Assembly (NCBI GenBank): GCA_016213865.1
Contig: JACQZL010000079.1
Span: 1,258 to 22,473 of the forward strand
Origin: Candidatus Rifleibacteriota bacterium
GTDB lineage: Bacteria; UBP17; UBA6191; JACPRK01
Length of the DNA: 21,216 nucleotides
Direction: 5' to 3'
Positions within the stretch are counted from its first letter, which is position 1. Each line of letters begins with the position of its first letter. Below are positions 14,386 to 21,000 of this stretch, piece after piece. The notes below the pieces were generated by a model. It was not told where the DNA came from. It did no database searches and saw nothing but the letters and a program-made list of their open reading frames with translations. Position numbers and translations under genes: made by a program.

Positions 14386-15384
14386 ATGTCCCGCTTCCTG
14401 CCGGCCCCCATTTTCCGCGCCGTCCCCGCCTCACGCCGCGGCGGACGCGAGGTGTGCGTCTACTGCAACCGGACGATGGAGCCCAGGCGCGGACTCTGCC
14501 CCCACTGCGGGAAGACGCCGTTCATGCGCGAGTCGAGGGTCGGCCTCCTGGGCCTTTCGGGCGCCTTCTTCGTCTCCAGTCTGGCGCTGCAACCGTGGGC
14601 AGGGCTGCTGTTCGCGCTCTCGGTGCTGTTCCTCTCGGGCGGGCTCTTCCTGATGGCCCGTCAGGAACACCGCATGTCCGAGCAGCGCCTGGTGTTCCTG
14701 CCCCTGGCATTCCTGATGTTCGCCATGATCCCCTGGCTCGCGGGGTCGGCCGTGCCGCTGGTACTGGCGCTTCTGGGCACCGCGTTCACCTACTGCGCCC
14801 TGCCGTCGCTCCACTCTCCGGCCAGCGAGGACCTCTCGCGCAGCATCGAGGAGTTCGAGGCGCACAACCAGTTGACCTACGGCTTCGGCAACATCCGGGA
14901 CCAGATCCGGGCGACCATCTCAGCGTCCGATGGCGCCAAGCAGATGGTCCTGACCCGCGAGCTGATGCCCCGCATCAACCACCTGCTCGACAAGAAGCTG
15001 CTCTCGATCCTCAAGCGCAAGGTGAGTCTCGAACGCATCATGGCCACCACCGATCCGAACCGGCTCGAGGACGACCGCAAACGCGCCCTGGACCGGGCGG
15101 CTCTGGTCAAGAGCGACGCCGTGCGGGGGGAGCTGGCGCGCAGCGCGGCCCTCTCCAAGTCGATGCAGGACAACTACCAGAAGATCGCCGAGTTGCTGAA
15201 CGTCTACAATGTCCAGATTCGCAATCTCCAGAAGGTGCTTCTCAACCTCAACATGAAGATCGCCGCCTCGGCGTTCAACGATGGGGGCCTGGACTCGATC
15301 CGCGAACCCCTGGACGCGCTCGATCAGGAGATGGAAGTCCTGGAGAGAAGCTTCAAGGACTTCGACCTGATGCTGCAAATGTAG
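14386..15384 (+). CDS. Zinc-ribbon, four-helix membrane protein with coiled-coil tail
   Basis: This 332-aa protein is not matched to a named family, but its layout is clear. A zinc ribbon has two CxxC pairs (C24-V-Y-C27 and C38-P-H-C41). Four hydrophobic segments follow at about 52-69, 72-90, 101-119 and 121-138. A long soluble region of about 190 residues has heptad-like helices, especially from about 245 (ARSAALSKSMQDNYQKIAEL) to the end (EVLERSFKDFDLMLQM). Both termini are probably cytoplasmic. Similar zinc-ribbon/transmembrane/coiled-coil proteins often act as scaffolds or in envelope assembly, but that is only an analogy. It lies downstream of the methyltransferase behind its own TATAAT box, so it is probably a separate transcript. 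The stop is TAG. Confidence 0.8.
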   Translation: MSRFLPAPIFRAVPASRRGGREVCVYCNRTMEPRRGLCPHCGKTPFMRESRVGLLGLSGAFFVSSLALQPWAGLLFALSVLFLSGGLFLMARQEHRMSEQRLVFLPLAFLMFAMIPWLAGSAVPLVLALLGTAFTYCALPSLHSPASEDLSRSIEEFEAHNQLTYGFGNIRDQIRATISASDGAKQMVLTRELMPRINHLLDKKLLSILKRKVSLERIMATTDPNRLEDDRKRALDRAALVKSDAVRGELARSAALSKSMQDNYQKIAELLNVYNVQIRNLQKVLLNLNMKIAASAFNDGGLDSIREPLDALDQEMEVLERSFKDFDLMLQM

Positions 15385-15717
15385 CGGGACTTGGAGCGCG
15401 GGGACACGGGCTGCAATTCGACCCGATGGGTCGTTCCTGTCCCACATTGCCGTCTGCGCAAGGGGAATTCCTCCCCTATTGGCAGAAAGATGTTGACATT
15501 CTGCCGTCACGAGTGGTCATTCTAGAGCGCTCAGTTCTAGGAGTTTGGACACTGGGCCCGGGTCCGTCGAAACACGGCCGGACGGGAAGAACTCCGCGGG
15601 TTTCATGGGCTATGCCGGGGGGCAGCCCTGAAGCCCCGAACCTGGAGTTCCCAGCCCCGCCTGCCGAAACCTGAACCGAACCCTCAAGCCCCTTTGCATC
15701 GCGGAGAAACCCAGCAC
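15385..15717. other. Spacer before the radical SAM gene with an inverted repeat
   Basis: This 333-base gap has no convincing gene. Its main feature is the inverted repeat at 15481-15505 that overlaps a TTGACA. A search for a short precursor-peptide gene for the radical SAM enzyme found only tiny frames (for example 8 codons from the ATG near 15605) without a ribosome site. Confidence 0.5.
15481..15524 (+). promoter_or_regulatory. Possible promoter with operator-like inverted repeat
   Basis: A perfect inverted repeat, GGCAGAA-N11-TTCTGCC (15481-15505), has a perfect TTGACA (15493-15498) at the end of its spacer. A weak -10 candidate, CATTCT, lies 19 bases further on. A repressor bound to the arms would cover the -35 box. 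It may drive the radical SAM gene about 190 bases downstream, leaving a long leader. An RNA hairpin is the alternative. Confidence 0.35.
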
Positions 15718-16506
15718 ATGTTCCGGAGCCCCCCCTGGCAGGCGTCCACGAGTACCAGCACGGACCTGTTCCGGCCCGTGCCCGCTCCGCCGCCCGGCCT
15801 GTTCACGATGGTGGAGCTCGAAGTGAACTCGAGGTGCAACCTGCGCTGCGAGTACTGCCCGGTCTCGGTGGCACCGCCGGCCTCGATGCCCAGGTTGATG
15901 GCTCAGCCGGTCATGGACCGGGTCATCGCCGAACTGGCCAGGCTGGGGTTCGCGGGGCGCCTCTCGTACCACTTCTACAACGAGCCGCTGCTCCATCCGA
16001 ACCTGGACCGCCTCGTCGATCAGGTCCGTCGCGGCGTGCCGGGCGTGCGTCAGGTGCTCTACACCAACGGCGAACTCCTCACCGATGAGAAGCACCGGGT
16101 CCTGGTCGAGGCCGGGGTCGAACGATTCATCATCACGCGCCACACGGGCAAACCGGTTCCGGACCGGGAAAGGCAGACCGTCCTCGAGCCCTCCGAGTTG
16201 GTCCTGACCAATCGCGGTGGGGCCATGGGGCCCGAGACCCGGACGCTCACCCTGCCCTGCCACGTGCCGAACACCATGTTGATCGTCACGGTGACCGGCG
16301 ACGTCCTGCTCTGCTACGAGGACTACCACCGGACTCAGCCGATGGGCAGCATCCTGGAGCGCCCGCTGGACGAGATCTGGTTCTCGGAGCGCTTCGTGCG
16401 ACTTCGCAGCCACCTGGTGCGTGGGGACCGTACCCAGACTGAGATCTGCCGGCACTGCACGAATCGGGCACACCTCACGCCCGAACCCTTCGACTACGTG
16501 CTGTAG
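15718..16506 (+). CDS. Radical SAM protein with SPASM-like C-terminal cysteines
   Basis: This is a 262-aa radical SAM enzyme. The canonical iron-sulfur motif CNLRCEYC gives C40, C44 and C47. NEP at 88-90 and LYTNGELL at 114-121 are typical barrel elements. A C-terminal part has C181, C199, C244 and C247 with the SPASM/Twitch-style order (GDVLLCYEDYH, then a GSILERPLDEIWFSERF segment, then CRHC), enough for one auxiliary cluster. Such proteins modify peptides, sugars or other small molecules using a 5'-deoxyadenosyl radical. ATG 15718 is preferred because GGAG lies 11 bases upstream; TTG 15694 is in frame but weaker. No precursor peptide or maturation partner was found next to it, so the substrate is unknown. 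Its TAG stop lies at the left edge of a palindromic repeat. Confidence 0.88.
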   Translation: MFRSPPWQASTSTSTDLFRPVPAPPPGLFTMVELEVNSRCNLRCEYCPVSVAPPASMPRLMAQPVMDRVIAELARLGFAGRLSYHFYNEPLLHPNLDRLVDQVRRGVPGVRQVLYTNGELLTDEKHRVLVEAGVERFIITRHTGKPVPDRERQTVLEPSELVLTNRGGAMGPETRTLTLPCHVPNTMLIVTVTGDVLLCYEDYHRTQPMGSILERPLDEIWFSERFVRLRSHLVRGDRTQTEICRHCTNRAHLTPEPFDYVL

Positions 16507-16594
16507 GGGGCTTGGTGGCCCGGCAGGCTGGCAGATCCGTTCCAGAAGCGGGGGACAAGCATGCCCTGAGCCTGTCGAAGGGCCCCCGCGCTAC
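16503..16594. repeat. R-family palindromic repeat split by a second short repeat
   Basis: This copy begins at the radical SAM stop region (GTAGGGGGCTTGGTGGCCCG) and ends with CCCCGCGCTAC. It matches the copy at 4931-5004, but the GCGGGGGACAAGC hairpin arm is followed by about 22 extra bases (16561-16582, ATGCCCTGAGCCTGTCGAAG and two more) before the right arm. The extra piece is a motif widely seen as a dispersed repeat in bacterial genomes (TTCGACAGGCTCAGGGC in reverse). Confidence 0.7.
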
Positions 16595-16629
16595 CGTCCG
16601 TGAAGCGCAGGTCCCGTGAATTCCATGGA

Positions 16630-16654
16630 TGCCTGAGGAGGAACGCCTCAGGCA
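16630..16654. repeat. Perfect 9-bp-stem hairpin
   Basis: TGCCTGAGG pairs with CCTCAGGCA across a 7-base loop. No T-run follows on the plus strand, so a standard intrinsic terminator is not clear, although it lies 124 bases after the radical SAM gene. Confidence 0.55.
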
Positions 16655-16847
16655 CGCACTTCTGCCATTCAGTTCCGATACGAGGCTAACTGAGAGAGAG
16701 AGAACAGGGATGTGGAGACTGGAGATTTCGAATCCGGTCGGCAGCTCGTCGCCCAGTCCCCGGTCTTGGGTGCCGGGTAACGCCCGGGGGGAGCGACGCC
16801 AACTCGACGCCAACTCCTGGGGAGATCAGGATCCGTTCGTGCTGAGC

Positions 16848-16871
16848 CGGAGGCTCGTTTACGAGCCTCCG
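16848..16871. repeat. Perfect 10-bp-stem hairpin with TTTA loop
   Basis: CGGAGGCTCG pairs with CGAGCCTCCG across a four-base TTTA loop. It is a very stable hairpin with no following T-run, in gene-free DNA. Confidence 0.6.
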
Positions 16872-16958
16872 AGTCGAAGCACGGCTTGCAGAGCCAGTTC
16901 TCCCGCCCCCCTTCGACATGCTCAGGACATGCCCTCGACGCGCCCCGCTACGCTCGGC

Positions 16959-17125
16959 GGCTCAGACCGTATAGCGGCCCCCTCCGTCCGTCCTTCGAGA
17001 CGCGCTCCTGACACTGAGGAGCTCTGGTTGGCTCCTGCGGCGCGCTACTCCGGACGAACGGAGGGGGAAAACTCAGCCATCCAGTCTTGTTGGCGGGGCC
17101 CCGCCATAGTAGGGCGAACGGAACG
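16959..17125. repeat. Palindromic element family E, copy B, intergenic
   Basis: This copy matches 5630 to about 5790 with no gaps and about 15 differences by eye. Its arms are CCCCCTCCGTCCGTCC (16978-16993) and GGACGAACGGAGGGGG (17052-17067). The hairpin at 17091-17106 is here a perfect 16-base palindrome (TGGCGGGGCCCCGCCA). It has one full 60-base unit and a decayed start of a second, against three units in the coding copy. Confidence 0.85.
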
Positions 17126-17264
17126 AGAGAAGGCAGCTTCCCATTTCCCCGCGTCGCTCCCCCCCCGGGTTGGGATGCAACCTCCTGCCACCCTCGATGG
17201 TAGTATGGGTCAAAGACAGGCGTTCTGCCGTACCTTGCCCTTGCTTTCGAAGGAGGCCGTTCCC

Positions 17265-17783
17265 GTGAACCGAGCTTGCATCCTGCTCCTCATCTGCCTG
17301 GTGGCCACTCTTGCTACGGCTTGCTCCAAGCCCCCCCCGGCGCCCATGGGTTTCCAGAACCGCGCCCAGTTCGAGGAGTACGTGGACAGCATCACCATGC
17401 CGGATGCGTGGAAGGAAGCTGTCAAGTCGGAGACGCAGCAGGTCTCGGGCAAGTACATCAACAACATGGCCCGCTACCTCAAGCTGCAGGGCGAGCCGGT
17501 CATGGCCCTCTGCAAGAAGTACGGCATGAAGGCCGAGATCGGCTTCGAAGGGGTCGACCCGACGCCCGCCATCCAGCAGGCCGTCCGCGACCTGATCACC
17601 GCCGGCGACAAGCAGAACATCTACAAGAACGACCGCTGGAAGGACACGGAAGAGCTCAACGGCGTTTGGGAAGAAGGCCGCAACAGCTTCCAGCAAGCCG
17701 CTGAGTTCGCCCGCCAGAACCGCGGCGACCGCAAGTCGTCGGTGGCCAGCCAGCCCGACTTCGGCGACGTCAAGGACCGCTGA
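17265..17783 (+). CDS. Small lipoprotein of unknown function
   Basis: This 172-aa protein has a type II signal peptide: one arginine at position 3, a hydrophobic core ILLLICLVATLATA, and a lipobox ATAC with the lipidated cysteine at 20. Ser21 suggests the outer membrane. The mature part is helical and polar, with EEYVDSITMPDAWKEAV, GKYINNMARYLKLQGEP and a central VDPTPAIQQAVRDLITAG, ending in a charged QNRGDRKSSV tail. It is not recognised as a known family. The GTG start is supported by a perfect AAGGAGG 8 bases upstream, identical in design to the start of the small secreted protein at 3442. A weak TAGTAT box is at 17201. It stands alone between a repeat-rich spacer and a terminator-like hairpin. 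Confidence 0.82.
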   Translation: MNRACILLLICLVATLATACSKPPPAPMGFQNRAQFEEYVDSITMPDAWKEAVKSETQQVSGKYINNMARYLKLQGEPVMALCKKYGMKAEIGFEGVDPTPAIQQAVRDLITAGDKQNIYKNDRWKDTEELNGVWEEGRNSFQQAAEFARQNRGDRKSSVASQPDFGDVKDR

Positions 17784-17811
17784 GGCGGCCCCCACCTGCT
17801 CGAGCTATCTG

Positions 17812-17852
17812 CCCCCCGGAGCGTCTCGGCGAGCCGGGGGGTTGAGTGTTTT
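17812..17852 (+). terminator. Terminator-like hairpin after the lipoprotein gene
   Basis: CCCCCCGG (17812-17819) pairs perfectly with CCGGGGGG (17834-17841) and is followed by TTGAGTGTTTT. The stem is strong and the T-run is broken, so this is a likely but imperfect intrinsic terminator 29 bases after the stop codon. Confidence 0.6.
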
Positions 17853-17856
17853 GGGA

Positions 17857-17927
17857 GATGGCTGGATGGCTGGATGGCTGGGTGCGTGGCTCGATGGCTG
17901 CATGGCTGCATGGCTGCATGGCTGCAT
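17857..17927. repeat. Octamer tandem repeat ATGGCTGG/ATGGCTGC
   Basis: ATGGCTGG units followed by ATGGCTGC units run for about 70 bases with small breaks (GGTGCGTGGCTCG). This is a simple-sequence tract between genes. Confidence 0.75.
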
Positions 17928-17987
17928 AGAGCCATTGATGCACGGAGCCATTGACGCGTGGATGTAGGGCTGCGGGGCTGCGGGCTT

Positions 17988-18035
17988 CTGGCTACTGACT
18001 ACTGGCTACTGACTACTGGCTACTGACTACTGACT
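17988..18035. repeat. Tandem repeat CTGGCTACTGACTA, three perfect copies
   Basis: Three identical 14-base units (17988-18001, 18002-18015, 18016-18029) are followed by a partial unit. Each splits into related heptamers CTGGCTA and CTGACTA. It lies about 30 bases beyond the stop codon of the TPR gene on its downstream side. Confidence 0.85.
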
Positions 18036-18068
18036 GCCTTCTCGCCCCCCGGTCCTGCCCCCTGCTCC

Positions 18069-21000
18069 CTACAACATCTCCGAGCGGCTCTTTTCGATGT
18101 GCACCAGCGAGCGGCGGGCGTCCTTGGCGTAGTTCGACGTCGGGTCCAGCGCGATGACGCGGTTGTAGGCCTTGATCGCCTCGTCGTAGTTGTTGAGGAT
18201 GCGGTGGATCGTCGCGATCTTGAAGTGCGCCTCCACCATCGTCGGATCGAGGTAGACCGCCTTGAGGTACTCCTGCAGCGCCTCGCTCTTGAGGTTGCGG
18301 TCGTAGTTCTCGTTGTAGGCCTCGCCCAGCTCGAAACAGGCGCGTGCGTTGTTCGGGTTCTTCTCCAGCGCCTGCTTGCAGGCCTGGATCGCCTCGTCGT
18401 ACATGTGCTTGCCGGCGATCGATTCCTTGTTGTAGACGCGCTTGAGACCCCAGTAGCCCCACGGGCTGTCCTTGTCCATCGATAGGAGCTGCTTGAACTC
18501 GAAGCTCGCGCTCCCGATCTCCTCTTCCGACAGCGAGAAGGACGACGTCAGGGCCAGGTAGGCGTAGCCCAGGTCGAAGTGGGCCATCGGATCCTTGGCG
18601 TTCTCGCGGGCCCGCTCCTCGAACTCCTCGCGAAGCTCCCGGTAGCGGTCCTCCACGCGCTCGTCCTTGTCGTACATGATCTTGTACGTGTCAATGAGCT
18701 TCATCCGGTACGAACCGTCGTCAGGGTTCAGCTCGATCAGCTTCTGCAGTCGCTCGACGGCGGACGGGTAATTGCCGCCCTTGAGGGCGACTTCCACCAG
18801 GCGCTCGTGCGCCAGCAGGTTGTCGGGCTCGACCGACAGGACGTGGCCGCAGTACTCCTCGACCCGCTGGGGCTGGTTGAGGATGAGGAAGACCTGGGCC
18901 AGCAGGTTGCCCGCGATGACGTTCTCGGGATCGGCCTGCAGCGCCTTGTCCAGGTACTCGGCGGCCTTGCTCAGGTTCTCCTCCTCGCCCATGGACGGGT
19001 CGAGCTTGAGCATGTGGAAGTAGCCGGCGTTGAGCTGGCTCTGGATGTTGTCCGGCTCGCGCTGGGCGGTCTTCTGGTAGCGCGCGGCCACCTGCTGCAG
19101 CGTCTCGCCGTCGGCGTTGGTGCCGCCGTCGATGACGAAGAAGCCCTGGTACTGGTTGATCACCGTGAAGTGCAGGTCCGGGTTGTTCGGGAAGAACCGC
19201 GTCGCGACCTTCAGGACCGGGATTGCGTGGGCACCCTCGAACTTGCGAGCGTAGAGCTTGCCCAAGCGCAGCGGCAGGTCGGGCAGCTCATCCTGGTCGG
19301 GGGTGGCCGACCAGATCTGCTCGTACTGGAAGATCGCCTCCTCGTTGTTCGACTTCAGCTCGTTGAGGCGTCCCAGGTTGTAGCGCGCCTGGATGTGTTG
19401 GGGCTCCAGGCTGCAGACTTCCGAGTAGCACTGCTGGGCTTCGTCGAGCTTGCCGGCCTCTTCCAGGCTGGCGGCCTTCTCGAGCAGCTCGGAGATGGTG
19501 GCGCTGACTTCGGCTTCCTTCTCGTTCTGGAAGTAGTGGCGCACCTCTTCGTTCGACGGATCGAGCTTGAAGACCTGCTCGAAGTAGTGGCGCGTGCGTT
19601 CGGCATCGCCCGCGGCCTGGCAGACGCGGCCCATCTGGAGGAAGGTGTCGACCTCGCCCGGCTCGAGCTGGCTGGCCCGCCCGAACGACTGGAGCGCCTC
19701 GTCGGTTCGGCCGGCGCCGGCGTGGGCCAGGCCCAGGTGGTAGTGGCCCTGGAAAAACTCGGGGTCGACCTGCGCGAGCGACTGGAAGCAATCGACCGCC
19801 GCATCCCAGTTCTCCTCGCCCAGGTGGATCTGGCCGAGCTCGAGCAGCGTCTGGAGGTGTTCGGGGTTGGCCGCGCGGGCGCGTTCGTAGTAGTCCTTGG
19901 CCGTCTCCGGCTCGTTCTGCTCGCGGTAGATGTGGCCCAGGTAGTGGAGAGCCAGTGGATGCTGGGGCTCGGTCTCCAGGACGCGCTCGAAGCCGGTGAT
20001 GGCGTTCTTGACGAGGCCACGCTCCATGAAGATGCGCGCTTCCTCGAGGGTCTCGTTGGTCTCGGAGCCCTGTTTCTCGGCCAGGATGCCGTCCAGGCGC
20101 CGCTTGTACTGCAGGTTGGAGGGCTTCAGTTCGTAGGCCCGGCGCAGGTTCGTGACCGCCTCGTCCAGCTCACCCAGGCTGTGGTGGACCTCGCCCAGGT
20201 GGAAGTAGGCGGCGGCCTCCTCGGGGTTGACCTGGATGGCGCTCCGGAGCGACTTCACGCCGTCGTTGAAGACCTTCTGGTCATCGTACTGCCGGCCCAT
20301 CTGGACGTACAGGCGGCCCAGCTCGGCCAGGGCCTCGCTGTTGTCGGGCTCGCTCTTGACGACGTTGCGCAGCTCATTGACCGCCATGTCCATGTGCCCG
20401 GCGCGGTCGTGCACGCGCGCGACGGCCATCATCAGCCGCGTCTCGCGCGGGTTCTCGGCCATCTGCGCCTTCAGAATGCGCATCGCCTCTTCGGTCTGCT
20501 CCTCGGCCAGGAAGGTCTCGGCCAGCTCGACGACGGGCCGGACGTCCCGGACGTCGACCTCGCGCGCCCGCTCCAGGACTTCCCGGGCCGCGGCCAGGTC
20601 GCCACGATGGAACTGGGCGCGTCCCAGGTCCAGCATCGCTTCGAGGTTCTCCGGGTCGTGCGCGAGCGTGCGCTCCAGGATGCCCACAGCGTCGTCGAAC
20701 ATCTCCTGGGCCAGGTAGACGTGCGCCAACCGGAGAGACACCTCGACGTTCTTCGGGTTGCGCCGCAGCAGGATCTGGTACTGCTCCAGCGCCTGGTCCG
20801 GGCGGTTGACGCGGAAGTAGATCTCGCCCATCCGCGCGTACAGGTCCAGGTTGTCGGGCTCGAGCTTGACGGCCTCCTGGAGCATCTCGATCGCCTGGTC
20901 GGTCAGGTTCTGGAGGACGTAGACCTCGGCCAGGCTGGTGTAGAGCGCGGTGTCGGACCAACCGAGCTGGCGGGCCTTTTTGAGCTCGGCCGCGGCCTTC

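Larger units (their letters stand above)
16507..17264. other. Repeat-rich intergenic region
   Basis: This 758-base gap contains at least five structured pieces: the R-family copy with an internal insertion, a 9-base-stem hairpin at 16630-16654, a 10-base-stem hairpin at 16848-16871, a short GACATGCTCAGGACATGCC word (16916-16934), and the E-family element copy B. An open frame runs through much of it into the lipoprotein gene, but its composition is that of the repeats and it is not a credible gene. Confidence 0.65.

Noticed and set aside
15385..15717. A RiPP precursor gene for the radical SAM enzyme
   Set aside because: Only very short frames without ribosome sites or a cysteine/glycine core pattern were found.
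16629..17264. N-terminal extension of the lipoprotein gene
   Set aside because: The open frame crosses repeat elements and lacks protein-like composition; the AAGGAGG/GTG pair and lipobox place the start at 17265.
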